A stretch of DNA of 64,000 nucleotides from CAVYXK01 sp963708245 (GTDB taxonomy: Bacteria > Pseudomonadota > Alphaproteobacteria > Acetobacterales > Acetobacteraceae): assembly GCA_963708245.1 (NCBI GenBank), contig OY970201.1:2914001-2978000 (forward strand), given 5' to 3'. Shown here in pieces: positions 26,937 to 36,305 of this stretch. The notes under the pieces were generated by a model that did not search any database, had not been told where the DNA came from, and saw only the letters and a program-made list of their open reading frames with translations. Position numbers and translations under genes: made by a program. Positions within the stretch are counted from its first letter, which is position 1. Each line of letters begins with the position of its first letter.

Positions 26937-28113
26937 AGCGCCGTTCCGACATTCTTCTGCAATATCGCTGGATGCGCCGGCACGCTTCGCGCAGCAACTC
27001 GGTATCAGCCGCGTAGCTGAGGCGGAAATGTCCGCGTGCCAGGAAGGCGCCGCCATGCACCGCCGCCACGCCCTCCTGCTCCAACAGGTCCAGCACGAAA
27101 GCTTCGTCGTCTTCGACCGCCAGTATCGAGGGAAATACATAGAACGCGCCCTGCGGCTTATGGCAGACAAGTCCGGGCGCCGCGTTCAACATCTCCACCA
27201 CCATGTCACGTCGCTGCCGGTAAGTGGCGACCATCTCGCCGATGAACTCCTGCGAGCCGGTGAGCGCCGCGAGCGCGGCCGCCTGGCTGACGGAGGAGGG
27301 GTTCGACGTGGACTGACTCTGCAGCTTGTCCATCGCGCGGATCAGCTCGACAGGCGCGCCGCCGAAGCCAATCCGCCAGCCGGTCATCGCATATGACTTG
27401 CTGCAACCGTTCATGGTGACGGTGCGCGGTTTGAGTTGCGGTTCCACCTGCACGACGGTCGCCGGACGGACTCCGTCATAGGCAAGCTTCTCGTAAATAT
27501 CGTCGGTGAAAACCCACAGCGCGGGATGTTGCAGCAGCACGTCGCAAAGCGGCCGCAGCTCGCCCACCGTATAGACTGCACCGGTGGGGTTGCAGGGGTT
27601 GTTCAGCACGAACCACTTGGTACGAGGCGTGATCGCCGCCTCCAAATCCGCCGCGCGCAGCCGAAAGCCGTTGGCCTCCGTGCAAGGGACCAGCACAGGC
27701 CGGCCGCCGGCGAGCGCCACGATATCCGGATAGCTCACCCAAGTCGGCGTCGGGATCACCACCTCATCACGCGGGTTGAGCGTGGCGAGCATGGCGTTGA
27801 AGATGACCTGCTTGCCGCCGGTCGAGACGATTACTTCCTCGGGCCGGTACTCGATCCCCGAATCGCGCAGGAACTTGGCCGCGACAGCGCGGCGCAGTGC
27901 CGGCGTACCTGCGACGTCGGTGTACTTCGTCTCGCCCGCCTCGATCGCGCGGATTGCTGCTTCGCAGATATGCTGCGGCGTCGGGAAGTCCGGCTCGCCG
28001 GACGAAACTGCCAGCACGTCGCGGCCAGCCCGCTTCATCGCTGCGGCGCGCTGCCGCATGGCGATCGTTTGGCTAGGGCTGATCCGAGTCAGCCGGTCGG
28101 CGATCAGGGACAT
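26920..28113 (-). CDS. Class I/II pyridoxal-phosphate aminotransferase (aspartate aminotransferase-like)
   Basis: This 397-aa fold-type I aminotransferase has SSGEPDFPTPQHI at the N-terminus, NNPCNPTGAVY, and the lysine motif NGCSKSYAMTGWRIGF carrying the PLP Schiff-base lysine. It is similar to alphaproteobacterial aspartate/aromatic aminotransferases. It is convergent with hyuA and divergent from the LLM monooxygenase. It may process an amino acid released by the hydantoinase, which is inferred from neighbours only. Confidence 0.9.
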   Translation of the reverse strand: MSLIADRLTRISPSQTIAMRQRAAAMKRAGRDVLAVSSGEPDFPTPQHICEAAIRAIEAGETKYTDVAGTPALRRAVAAKFLRDSGIEYRPEEVIVSTGGKQVIFNAMLATLNPRDEVVIPTPTWVSYPDIVALAGGRPVLVPCTEANGFRLRAADLEAAITPRTKWFVLNNPCNPTGAVYTVGELRPLCDVLLQHPALWVFTDDIYEKLAYDGVRPATVVQVEPQLKPRTVTMNGCSKSYAMTGWRIGFGGAPVELIRAMDKLQSQSTSNPSSVSQAAALAALTGSQEFIGEMVATYRQRRDMVVEMLNAAPGLVCHKPQGAFYVFPSILAVEDDEAFVLDLLEQEGVAAVHGGAFLARGHFRLSYAADTELLREACRRIQRYCRRMSERRFTAET

Positions 28114-28233
28114 AGCGGTTTCGCTCCTTTGCCGCGATCAAACGTCGCGCGTGGACCGGCGGCAAGCGGACGGGGAATGGCGCCGTGCCGGTCCATCCCG
28201 TACCATCGCCCTGGTTCAGCAGGAGCATTCCGC

Positions 28234-29307
28234 GTGAAGGTCAGCAATTTCCTGTTCCCAGAAAGCCGCGATCCGACGCATGACGGCGCAGTGATCGACG
28301 AGACGCTGGCCGAGGCGCGGCTGAGCGAAGAGCTGGGCTTCGATGCGATCTGGCTTGCCGAGCATCATTTCGACGGCATCTGCGCCTATGTCGATCCGGT
28401 AAGCTTCGCGGCAGCGCTGGCGACCGCGACGAAGCGCATCCGCATCGGCTTCGCGGTGGCGCAGATGTCGCTGCACCATCCGATCCGCATAGCCGAACAG
28501 CTTTCACTGATCGACAATATCAGCAAGGGACGGCTGATCGTCGGCCTGGGCCGCGGCACGGCTTATAACATCTACGACTACCAGGGCTACGGCATCGATC
28601 CGGATGAGGCACAGCCGCGGCTAGAAGAAGCCGAGGAAATCCTGTTCAAGGCCTGGTCCGGCGAGAAGCTCGAGCATCGCGGCCAATTCTGGAACCTCAA
28701 GCTGCCCGCCCTGCGCCCGCGCCCATTCACTCGCCCGCATCCGCAGGTGATCCGCGCTGCTTCGGGGGAAGCCTCGATGGTGGAATTAGCACGGCAGGGC
28801 CGTCCATTCCTGATGAACGTGCAGTCCTATGCTGTGACTCGTCACCGCATGGAGCTCTATCGCCGCACGTTGCACGAGCAAGGCTTCGACGAGGATGGCA
28901 TCGCCCGCTGCATCGACGATTGCTGGGTGTGGCGCAACGTGGTGGTGGCAGAAACCGACGCCGAGGCGGCGCGTGTCGGCATCCCGGCCTTCGAGGCGAT
29001 GCAGGCGCAGCGCGCGGCGATGCGTGAGCGCATCTATCGCGAGACCGGCCAGCGGCTGCAGACCACCACGCCCGGACCGCTGGCTCCGGCTGCACGTACC
29101 GTGGTCGAGCACGCGCTGATTCATGGCTCGCCCGCCACCGTTGCCGAGGCGCTGTCGCGGCTTTCGGCGATCGGTATTGGCGGGCTGATCCTTCAGTTCC
29201 GGCTCGGGCCGATGCCGTACGAGGTATCGGCGCAGAGCCTCACACTGTTCATGCGGAAAGTGTGGCCGGCCGTGCAGGCAACGTCCGGCCGCGCATCGGC
29301 CGATTGA
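28234..29307 (+). CDS. LLM-class flavin-dependent monooxygenase (luciferase-like)
   Basis: This 357-aa protein is a bacterial-luciferase-like flavin monooxygenase (SEELGFDAIWLAEHHFDG, TKRIRIGFAVAQMSLHHPIRIAEQL, SKGRLIVGLGRG). It needs reduced FMN from a partner reductase that is not seen here. I start it at the GTG at 28234, with AGGAG at 28221-28225. An open frame runs about 800 bp further upstream, but over the divergent aminotransferase. It begins the plus-strand operon that continues through the racemase-like gene. Confidence 0.88.
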   Translation: MKVSNFLFPESRDPTHDGAVIDETLAEARLSEELGFDAIWLAEHHFDGICAYVDPVSFAAALATATKRIRIGFAVAQMSLHHPIRIAEQLSLIDNISKGRLIVGLGRGTAYNIYDYQGYGIDPDEAQPRLEEAEEILFKAWSGEKLEHRGQFWNLKLPALRPRPFTRPHPQVIRAASGEASMVELARQGRPFLMNVQSYAVTRHRMELYRRTLHEQGFDEDGIARCIDDCWVWRNVVVAETDAEAARVGIPAFEAMQAQRAAMRERIYRETGQRLQTTTPGPLAPAARTVVEHALIHGSPATVAEALSRLSAIGIGGLILQFRLGPMPYEVSAQSLTLFMRKVWPAVQATSGRASAD

Positions 29308-29359
29308 CCCACGCCAACCGACAGCTTCAGCTTCGATCTAGCCAACGGCGGAGAAATTC

Positions 29360-30085
29360 ATGGGCGCAGGCAGGTCACCACGACGCCAACCAGTGCATGG
29401 CGTCACGATCGGTATCATGGTGCTGGATACTGGCTTCCAACGCCTGCCGGGCGATATCGGCTATGCCCCGACATGGCGCTTTCCGGTGCAATTCGCGGTC
29501 GTGCGCGGTGCCACACCGGATCGTGTCGTCAAGGCCAATGCTGACGGCATGTTGGATCTGTTCCTCAAGGCCGCCGACGATCTCGTGGCGCTCGGCATCG
29601 ATGGGATTGCCACGAGCTGTGGCTTCCTGGCGATCCTGCATCCAGCGCTGGTCGCGCATTGCCCGGTGCCTGTCGCGACTTCGAGCCTGCTACAGATCCC
29701 GCTGGTGCAGAGCATCCTGCCCAAGGGCCAGCGCGTCGGCGTGCTGACAGCCGACAAGGACGCGCTGACTGCCGCGCATTTCCGCGCGGTCGGCTGCCCG
29801 ACCGACTTGCCGGTCGTCGGTATGCCGCCAAACGGTATCTTCCGCGCCAATCTGCGAATCGGCCAACCAGTGGTCGATTATGCCGAGCAGGAACGCGAAG
29901 TCCTCGGCATGGCTGAAGAGCTGCTGGGAAAGAACCCCGACGTTGGGGCGATTGTGTGCGAGTGCACGAACTTGCCGCCTTACTCGGCCCGGATCGAGGA
30001 ACAGTTCGGCGTGCCGGTCTTTGATGTTGTCACATTGTTAGAATGGTTTCACGCTGGGCTGCGGCCCCGCCGTTACCAGGCCTAG
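29360..30085 (+). CDS. Aspartate/glutamate (hydantoin) racemase family protein
   Basis: This 241-aa protein fits the Asp/Glu racemase superfamily. It has two catalytic-type cysteines in the expected places (GIATSCGFLAIL and AIVCECTNLPPYS) and the strand GQRVGVLTADKDAL. With hyuA/hyuB nearby, hydantoin or amino-acid racemisation is a fair guess, but maleate isomerase-like activities occur in the same fold. It lies 52 bp after the monooxygenase gene and 15 bp before the next binding-protein gene. Confidence 0.8.
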   Translation: MGAGRSPRRQPVHGVTIGIMVLDTGFQRLPGDIGYAPTWRFPVQFAVVRGATPDRVVKANADGMLDLFLKAADDLVALGIDGIATSCGFLAILHPALVAHCPVPVATSSLLQIPLVQSILPKGQRVGVLTADKDALTAAHFRAVGCPTDLPVVGMPPNGIFRANLRIGQPVVDYAEQEREVLGMAEELLGKNPDVGAIVCECTNLPPYSARIEEQFGVPVFDVVTLLEWFHAGLRPRRYQA

Positions 30086-30100
30086 AGAGGGAGAAGGCGG

Positions 30101-30955
30101 ATGCAGAGCCGACGCAGCCTAGCCGGTGCGGTCGCAGCTATCGGCGCCTCTCTGTCGTTGGCGCCTCGCGGGGCGACTGCCCAAGTCGCCGCACCAGCAT
30201 CGGGCGAATCCACTCTGGACCGCGTGCGTCGCACCGGCATCCTCCGCATCTCCGCGCTGCCCGGCGAGGCGCCGTTCTTCAAGAAGGACCTGCGTACTGG
30301 CGAATGGTCGGGGGCCGCGATCGACATGGCGAAGAACATCGCTGCGGCGCTGAACGTCAAGCTAGCTTATGTCGAAGGGACTTATGCCACCTCGGTGCTC
30401 GATCTGCAGACCGACAAGTCTGATCTGGCATTCGCGTTGAACCCGACGCCGCAACGGGCTCTGGCGATCGGTTTTACACGCCCCTATTACATGCATCCGT
30501 TCGGCTATGCCGCCCGGGCGGGTTTCCCAGCGCACAACTGGGCGGATCTGAACGACCCGAAGATCCGTGTCGTGTCGCTGATCGGCTCGCTGACCGACAA
30601 CCTGCTGGCGCGTTATGCACCGAAGGCACAGGTAGTCGGCGTGAAGGCGGGCGCGGACGGCATCCTAATGATGCAGGCGGGCCGGGCCGATTGCATCATC
30701 TACGGTCTGATCCAGGCACTCAGCGTCACAGCTCGCGCGCCCGCGTTAGGACAGGTCACGCTGCTCCGCCAGCCGTTCGTGGCGCTGCCGAGTGCGATGG
30801 GCGTTCAAGAGGAGCCGGACCGTCGTTGGCGCGACTTCCTGGACAGTTGGGCCGATTACAATGCCGGCACGCGGCAAATCGGTGCGTGGATCCGATCGTC
30901 GCTGCTGGACATGGGAGTCCAACCCGGCGCTATCCCAGCCGATGCGGATCTGTAA
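30101..30955 (+). CDS. Amino-acid-type (family 3) ABC substrate-binding protein
   Basis: This 284-aa periplasmic protein has an N-terminal signal (QSRRSLAGAVAAIGASLSLA) and the SBP family 3 layout: LDRVRRTGILRISALPGEAPFF, then DIAKNIA-like helix, then LAIGFTRPYYMHPFGYAAR. It probably binds an amino acid or small polar acid. It has no cognate permease or ATPase beside it; the next genes are carbohydrate-type ABC parts. Confidence 0.85.
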   Translation: MQSRRSLAGAVAAIGASLSLAPRGATAQVAAPASGESTLDRVRRTGILRISALPGEAPFFKKDLRTGEWSGAAIDMAKNIAAALNVKLAYVEGTYATSVLDLQTDKSDLAFALNPTPQRALAIGFTRPYYMHPFGYAARAGFPAHNWADLNDPKIRVVSLIGSLTDNLLARYAPKAQVVGVKAGADGILMMQAGRADCIIYGLIQALSVTARAPALGQVTLLRQPFVALPSAMGVQEEPDRRWRDFLDSWADYNAGTRQIGAWIRSSLLDMGVQPGAIPADADL

Positions 30956-31022
30956 CGCTGGACAGTCGAACGCGCTTCTGCAAACCTTACAGGACGAGCG
31001 CAAAAAGCGCGGGAGGGGATAC

Positions 31023-32357
31023 ATGACAAGCAGATCAGCACTCAACGGTCGTGCGCTGACACGCCGCGACGCTCTTGCTCTGGGCGGGGCCGCGGCTGCC
31101 ATCGCCACCATCCCGGCGGCGCGCGCAGACACCAAGCTGACCGTCTGGACCGGCTTTCCCGAAATCCAGCCGGTGTATCAGGCGGTGGCTGCGGACTTCG
31201 CCAAAACTCATCCCGGCGTGACCTTCGACTTCTTCAGCACCACGCTCCGTGAGTTCGAGCAGAAGCTGACCGCCGCGGTGCCCACCGGGACCGGCCCCGA
31301 TGTCTATGATATCGGCACCAACATCAGCGTCAACTTCATCGACAATTCGCTGCTGGATCCAAACCCGCCGGAGATCGATAAGTATATGAAATCCGGTCCG
31401 TGGGATAAGTTCACGGTGGATTTCTTCACCGTTGACGGCAAGACCTATGGCCTGCCCTTCTCGGAAGGCAGCCGTGCTTCGATGTACTGGAACAAGACGT
31501 TTTTCAAGGAGGCCGGGATTGCCGGACCACCAGCAACGTTTCCCGAGCTGATCGAGGACGCCAAGAAACTGGTCAAGTTCGACAGCCAGGGGCGCATGAT
31601 CCGCAGCGGCATCAGCCTGCGGCTGTCGGGCCAGGGCAGCGGGATCGGGGAGAAGTTCCGCTATGTATTGCAAGCCGCAGGCGGCTCGGCGATCGAGAAG
31701 ACGCCCAGCGGCAAGTGGCACAATAACTACGACAACCAGGCGGGCCGCGACGCGCTGACGTTCTATGTCGATGCGGTGCAGACCTGGCATATCGACGATC
31801 CGAAGGTGCCGCACGATGCCGATGCCTTCGCGACCGGCGCCACCGCCATGCTGTTCCGCGAATCCTGGGTGATCGGCGAGATCCAGTCGAAGAACCCCAA
31901 CCTGGATTACGGCGTGGTACCGATCCCGGCGTGGAAGGCCGGCATGCCGCACAAGATGATGCTGCAGCCTGAAGGCGTCTACGTGAGCGGGCAGAGCAAC
32001 AACAAGGCGCTGGCCTGGGAGTTCGTCAAAGTTCTCACCAATCAGCAGAACGGCTTGCGCCTGACCGAGATGACCGGCTGGCTCTCGCCGCGCCAGGACA
32101 TCGACTGGAAGCCGCTGCTGGCCAAGACGCCGCAGTTCAAGACCTTCGTCTCGCCGCCGCCCGATATCGTATACTACGTCGAGCCTGTGCTGACGGCCTG
32201 GGACGAGATCGAGAGCCGGCTCGCCGACCGTCTCAGTGCCGCCTATGTCGATCCGTCGCTGAAAGGAAATCCGCAGGCCATCGCGGCGGCAATCCACACG
32301 ATGGCGCAGCAGACCGATCAGATCCTCAAGGACGCCAGTCTCTACGGCACAACCTGA
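31023..32357 (+). CDS. Carbohydrate-type (family 1) ABC substrate-binding protein
   Basis: This 444-aa extracellular binding protein has a Tat-like leader (TRRDALALGGAAAAIATIPAA) and the family 1 start KLTVWTGFPEIQPVYQAVA. It is the probable partner of the two permeases that follow. The ATG at 31023 follows GGGAGGGG; the longer open frame overlaps the previous gene. The substrate could be a glycerol-phosphate-like or sugar compound, or an unusual ligand linked to the hydantoinase locus. Confidence 0.88.
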   Translation: MTSRSALNGRALTRRDALALGGAAAAIATIPAARADTKLTVWTGFPEIQPVYQAVAADFAKTHPGVTFDFFSTTLREFEQKLTAAVPTGTGPDVYDIGTNISVNFIDNSLLDPNPPEIDKYMKSGPWDKFTVDFFTVDGKTYGLPFSEGSRASMYWNKTFFKEAGIAGPPATFPELIEDAKKLVKFDSQGRMIRSGISLRLSGQGSGIGEKFRYVLQAAGGSAIEKTPSGKWHNNYDNQAGRDALTFYVDAVQTWHIDDPKVPHDADAFATGATAMLFRESWVIGEIQSKNPNLDYGVVPIPAWKAGMPHKMMLQPEGVYVSGQSNNKALAWEFVKVLTNQQNGLRLTEMTGWLSPRQDIDWKPLLAKTPQFKTFVSPPPDIVYYVEPVLTAWDEIESRLADRLSAAYVDPSLKGNPQAIAAAIHTMAQQTDQILKDASLYGTT

Positions 32358-32390
32358 CCATCGTCTCCCACTCCCGTTACAGGACGTTGC

Positions 32391-32480
32391 GGGAGGGGGC
32401 TGGGAGGGGTCCAGAACATATCGAGCAATGCGCGAATGAGTGTTTCGATAGTTGACCGACCCCTCCCCCGGCCCCTTCCG
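32391..32480. repeat. REP-like inverted repeat overlapping the permease start
   Basis: The left arm gggagggggctgggaggggtc has its last base at 32411. It pairs with the right arm gacccctcccccggccccttc starting at 32458. The loop contains the permease ATG (32436). The right arm lies inside the coding frame and encodes RPLPRPLPQGQ, a sequence typical of GC-rich intergenic repeats read as protein. Confidence 0.75.
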
Positions 32481-33386
32481 CAAGGGCAGGGGAGAAGACG
32501 GATCGCCCGGCACGCCAGGTTATGGCTATGGTGCTACGCGATGCTGCTGCCGGTCATGGTGATCTACGCCTACGTCCGGATCTGGCCCATCGCCCGCAGC
32601 TTTATACTTAGTTTTTATAACTGGCGTCTGATCGCAAGAGTGCGACCGTTCGTAGGTCTGGCGAATTACGAGCAGATGCTCGGCGATCAGAATTTCCATA
32701 TCGCGATCTGGAACACCACGGTGTATTCGCTGGGAGTCGTGCTCATCAGCACGCTCATCGCATTGCCGCTGTCAGTGCTGCTAGCGCGGCGAAGTCGGAT
32801 GTCGGCTGTGTATCAAACGATCTACTTCCTGCCGGTCATCACGCCGCTCGTGCCGATGTCGATCGCATGGAAATGGATCTACGACTACAACTACGGCATC
32901 CTGAACTATTTGCTGTCGTTCGTCGGCATCCGCCCCATCGCCTGGCTGACAGATGTGCACATCGCGCTGTGGGCGCTGGTTATTATGGGCGTATGGAAGG
33001 TGCTGGGCTACAACATGGTGCTCTTCCTGGTCGGCATCCGCAACATCCCGGCAACTTACCTGGAAGCAGCGAGTCTCGACGGCGCGAGCGAGCTCAGCAA
33101 ATTCTGGCACATTACTTTGCCGCTGCTGCGGCCGATTCTGCTCTATGTTCTCGTCACCGCCACCATCAATTCTTATAACGTATTCACGCAAGTCTATGTC
33201 ATGACCCTGGGTTCGCAGGTAGCGCCTGGGCAGGCGGTGCGGGTGCTCGTCTATGACATCTATCAGAACGCGTTCGAGTATTTCCGCATGGGCTACGCGT
33301 CAGCCGAAGCTGTCACGCTCACTTTGATCGTCCTGGGGTTCACGCTGATCCAGTTCCGCGCGTTCCGGGAAAGGGAGACGACATGA
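32436..33386 (+). CDS. ABC transporter permease, MalF/UgpA type
   Basis: This 316-aa inner-membrane permease has about six transmembrane segments. The EAA loop is EAASLDGASELSKFWHITLPLLRP, written here in two parts: EAASLDGASELSKFW and HITLPLLRP. The N-terminal 22 residues (about PLPRPLPQGQGRRR) derive from a REP-like repeat, so the true start may be later, though no good ATG precedes the first helix. It overlaps the second permease by 4 bp. Confidence 0.88.
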   Translation: MSVSIVDRPLPRPLPQGQGRRRIARHARLWLWCYAMLLPVMVIYAYVRIWPIARSFILSFYNWRLIARVRPFVGLANYEQMLGDQNFHIAIWNTTVYSLGVVLISTLIALPLSVLLARRSRMSAVYQTIYFLPVITPLVPMSIAWKWIYDYNYGILNYLLSFVGIRPIAWLTDVHIALWALVIMGVWKVLGYNMVLFLVGIRNIPATYLEAASLDGASELSKFWHITLPLLRPILLYVLVTATINSYNVFTQVYVMTLGSQVAPGQAVRVLVYDIYQNAFEYFRMGYASAEAVTLTLIVLGFTLIQFRAFRERETT

Positions 33387-34234
33387 GACCCGGGTTCAAT
33401 CGCCGGCAATTGCGGCGACGCGCCTCTGAGCTGCTGATCCACGCGATCCTGACGCTTGGCGCCGCGTTCATGCTGCTGCCCATGGTATGGATGCTGGCCA
33501 CCTCGTTCAAGCCGCCGCCCGAGATCGCAGTATGGCCGCCGCACCTGTTACCGCGCGCCCCGACACTGGCGAACTACCAGGGCCTGTTCCAGGCGGTGCC
33601 GTTTCCGCGCTTCTTCGGCAACAGCGTGTTCATCTCAGTCGTGTCAACCGTAAGCGTGGTGATCACTTCGATGATTGCCGGCGCGGTGTTCGCCAAATAT
33701 CGCTTCCCTGGACGGACCGTGCTGTTCATGCTGGTCCTGGCGACCGCCATCGTGCCGTTCGAAGGGTATATGATTCCCCTTTATATCGAGCTGGTGCGGA
33801 TGCACTGGATCAACACCTACCTGGGGATCATCCTGCCGACCGTGATCATGAGCTTCGGCATTTTTTTGATCCGCCAGCACGTCGCCTCGGCTATCCCCGA
33901 CGAGTTGATGGAGGCGGCGCGCGTCGATGGCGCGAGCGAGTGGTGGACGTTTCGCCGTGTGCTGGTGCCGCTATCGGGCAACGCGATAGCGGCGGTGGGG
34001 ATCTTCGCCTTCATTCAGGCCTGGGCCGCGTTCATCTGGCCACTGCTGGTTGCGAACACTCAGCAGTTATTCAACCTGGAGGTCGGGCTGACTGCCTTCC
34101 AGTTCCGCTTCAGCACGGATTACGGTAAGCTGATGGCCGGTTCCACCCTGAGCACGTTGCCGATGCTGATCGTATTCCTGCTGCTGCGCCGTCGGATCAT
34201 CGAGAACATGGCATTGACGGGCCTCAAGGGCTGA
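33383..34234 (+). CDS. ABC transporter permease, MalG/UgpE type
   Basis: This 283-aa permease is the partner of the preceding gene. It has the family start ILTLGAAFMLLPMVWMLATSFK, given here as AAFMLLPMVWMLATSFK, and the EAA loop EAARVDGASEWWTFRRVLVP. About six membrane segments are visible. No ATP-binding subunit is encoded nearby, so the pair must share an MsmX/UgpC-like ATPase from elsewhere. Confidence 0.9.
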   Translation: MRPGFNRRQLRRRASELLIHAILTLGAAFMLLPMVWMLATSFKPPPEIAVWPPHLLPRAPTLANYQGLFQAVPFPRFFGNSVFISVVSTVSVVITSMIAGAVFAKYRFPGRTVLFMLVLATAIVPFEGYMIPLYIELVRMHWINTYLGIILPTVIMSFGIFLIRQHVASAIPDELMEAARVDGASEWWTFRRVLVPLSGNAIAAVGIFAFIQAWAAFIWPLLVANTQQLFNLEVGLTAFQFRFSTDYGKLMAGSTLSTLPMLIVFLLLRRRIIENMALTGLKG

Positions 34235-34297
34235 GCAGACTGGGTTCGCGACGACAACGACACGTTCCCCGGCGGGGGAGAGAACAGGAGGCAGACG

Positions 34298-35518
34298 ATG
34301 ACAAGGATCACGCGCCGCGCGGCGCTTGGCGCGCTTGCTGCGGCTTCGCTCGCCAGGCCTGGGATCCTCCGCGCGCAGAGTTCTTCCCAGCCGGTGAAGA
34401 TCGGACTTGTGTCCGATATGAGTGGGCCCTACCGCGACAATGGCGGGCCGGGCACCAAGGTCGCGGCGGAGATGGCGGTGGCCGATTTCGGCGGTTCCGT
34501 GCTCGGCCGGCCAATTCAGATCCTGCAGGCGGACGGCCAGAACAAGCCCGATGTCGCCGGAGCGATAGCCCGGCAATGGATCGACGACGATGGCGTCGAT
34601 GCGCTGGCCGACGGGGCGGCAACTTCCTCGGGGCTGGCGGTTCAGCAGATCTCGCACGAGAAGAAGCGCATCTACCTGATCACTGACCCGGCGGCAACCG
34701 ATTTCATCGGTAAGCAGTGTTCGCCCTATGGATTCCAGTTCGCGTATGACACCTATGCGCTGGCCAAGGGAACGGGGCTCGGGCTCACCAAGGCGGGCGG
34801 CGACAGTTGGTTCTTCATCACGGCGGATTACGAATTCGGCTATTCGCTGCAGCAGAATACCGAGACATTCGTGAAGCAGGCCGGCGGCAAGGTGCTGGGC
34901 AGTGTGCGCGCCCCACTGGGGACCGCCGATTTCTCCAGCTACCTGCTGCAGGCAAAGACATCAGGGGCCAAGGTGATCGGGTTGGCTAATGCCGGCACCG
35001 ATCTGCAGAACTGCCTGAAGCAGGCAGCGGAGTTCGGCATATTCGAGGGTGGACAGCGGCTGGCGACGTTGCTGATGGCGATCACCGATGTCAATTCGCT
35101 TGGCCTGTCGGTCTCCCAGGGACTTGTTCTGACCAATTCATTCTATTGGGACCTGACGCCGGAGACACGCGCCTGGACCGAACGGTTTGCAAAGCAGATA
35201 TCGCATCCGCCTACCATGCAGCAGGCGGGTGCCTATGCGGCCGTGCTCCACTACCTGAAGGCGGTGAAGGCGGCGGGAACGCTCGATTCCGATACGGTGG
35301 CGGCGAAGTTCCGGGCGATGCCGGTGAATGACTTCTATAACGCCAATGTGCAGATCGACCCCGACGGCTGCGTCCGGCATACGATGCATATCTGGCAGGT
35401 GAAGTCTCCGGCCGAGGCGAAGGGGAAGTGGGATTTCTACAAACCCGTCGGGCTGATGCCGGGATCGGAGGCGTTCCCGCCGCCCGACCTGTTTGGCTGC
35501 CCGCTGGTGCATGCCTGA
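34298..35518 (+). CDS. Branched-chain-amino-acid-type ABC substrate-binding protein
   Basis: This 406-aa Peripla_BP_6 protein has a twin-arginine-like leader (MTRITRRAALGALAAASLA). The mature start VKIGLVSDMSGPYRDNGGPG resembles aromatic-acid or amide binding proteins. It is a different ABC class from the permease pair just upstream and has no matching LivHMGF genes here. GGAG lies about 10 bp before the ATG. It ends the plus-strand operon. Confidence 0.88.
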   Translation: MTRITRRAALGALAAASLARPGILRAQSSSQPVKIGLVSDMSGPYRDNGGPGTKVAAEMAVADFGGSVLGRPIQILQADGQNKPDVAGAIARQWIDDDGVDALADGAATSSGLAVQQISHEKKRIYLITDPAATDFIGKQCSPYGFQFAYDTYALAKGTGLGLTKAGGDSWFFITADYEFGYSLQQNTETFVKQAGGKVLGSVRAPLGTADFSSYLLQAKTSGAKVIGLANAGTDLQNCLKQAAEFGIFEGGQRLATLLMAITDVNSLGLSVSQGLVLTNSFYWDLTPETRAWTERFAKQISHPPTMQQAGAYAAVLHYLKAVKAAGTLDSDTVAAKFRAMPVNDFYNANVQIDPDGCVRHTMHIWQVKSPAEAKGKWDFYKPVGLMPGSEAFPPPDLFGCPLVHA

Positions 35519-35614
35519 CCTGACAGTTTGCGCAGTTTGCGGCCGCGGGCTGGCAGTCATCGTACCGCCGCTTTGGTGTCAGATGCGTGTATTGCGGATC
35601 GCTCGCGCCAGGCG

Positions 35615-36043
35615 CTAATCTTCTCTCAACAGCTCAGCCAGTGTGACCGGGCAGTTCGCCGGCGCCGGCAGCGGTGGCTGCCCGTCGACCAGCGGCGGCA
35701 GCCAACGCAATGCGCGGCGATAAAGCTTTTCGAGGTCGATATGCTGGCGCATGGATGGCGAGACGCTATCCGCCGCCTGCAGCCGATATTGCTCGGCATC
35801 CAGGCGCCAGCGTACGGCGTACACTGAGTCCGGCCATGCCTCGGCTTTCATCGTGTGGGCCAGCGACTGCGTGAGCAGGGAACGCACCGCCGCAAGCTGG
35901 CTTCGTCCCACGCTCTCGACCTCCTCGGCGATGTTCGGCCAGTCAAGTTCGGCACTGTTGATGCGCTCGCCAGCAGCGAGCCGGCGCAGCAATGCGCCCT
36001 GCCGCTCCGACCAGAGCAGGATGTCATCATCATAATCGCTCAT
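35615..36043 (-). CDS. DUF29 family protein (copy 2)
   Basis: This 142-aa DUF29 protein starts at the ATG at 36043 (MSDYDDDILLWSERQGALL); the open frame extends 39 codons upstream toward the tRNA. It shares DDILLWSERQ, LDWPNIAEE and SVGRSQL with the copy at 15288-15722. Function is unknown. It sits between the ABC operon and tRNA-Thr. Confidence 0.85.
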   Translation of the reverse strand: MSDYDDDILLWSERQGALLRRLAAGERINSAELDWPNIAEEVESVGRSQLAAVRSLLTQSLAHTMKAEAWPDSVYAVRWRLDAEQYRLQAADSVSPSMRQHIDLEKLYRRALRWLPPLVDGQPPLPAPANCPVTLAELLRED

Positions 36044-36185
36044 GCATACCTCCAGCCGCTCGATCTGGCCGCCGTCCAGCAAAGATAGTGCACCTCTTGC
36101 CGTGGTGCTGCGAGCGGCCATCGGCAGCACAGCAGCTTGCCAATTGGGCCGCGAGAGCATAGGAGATTCGAGCGTCTCCGGATCG

Positions 36186-36257
36186 GCTGCTGTAGCTCAG
36201 TGGTAGAGCACCCCCTTGGTAAGGGGGAGGTCGTCAGTTCAATCCTGACCAGCAGCA
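36186..36257 (+). tRNA. tRNA-Thr (anticodon GGT)
   Basis: A 72-nt cloverleaf. Acceptor GCTGCTG (36186-36192) pairs with CAGCAGC (36250-36256). The D-arm is AGCTCAGTGGTAGAGC, the anticodon arm CCCCC-TTGGTAA-GGGGG gives anticodon GGT, and the T-arm contains GTTCAATCC. The discriminator is A and CCA is not encoded. It is intact after integration, because the element supplies an identical 3' end. It serves as the attachment site of the 25.9-kb element. Confidence 0.95.
36212..36257. other. Left attachment site (attL) in tRNA-Thr
   Basis: The 46 nt from the anticodon stem to the tRNA 3' end (ccccttggtaaggggg to ccagcagca) are repeated exactly at 62075-62120. This is the classic footprint of a tyrosine-integrase element inserted in a tRNA 3' half. 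The integrase gene lies beside the other copy. Confidence 0.92.
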
Positions 36258-36305
36258 TCATAATTTCAATGGGATAAGACGCACTCCAGCGTTTGCTGGG
36301 ATGGC

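Noticed and set aside
27436..28233. Upstream extension of the LLM monooxygenase frame
   Set aside because: It runs opposite the well-matched aminotransferase gene; the family starts at the GTG at 28234 with a ribosome site.
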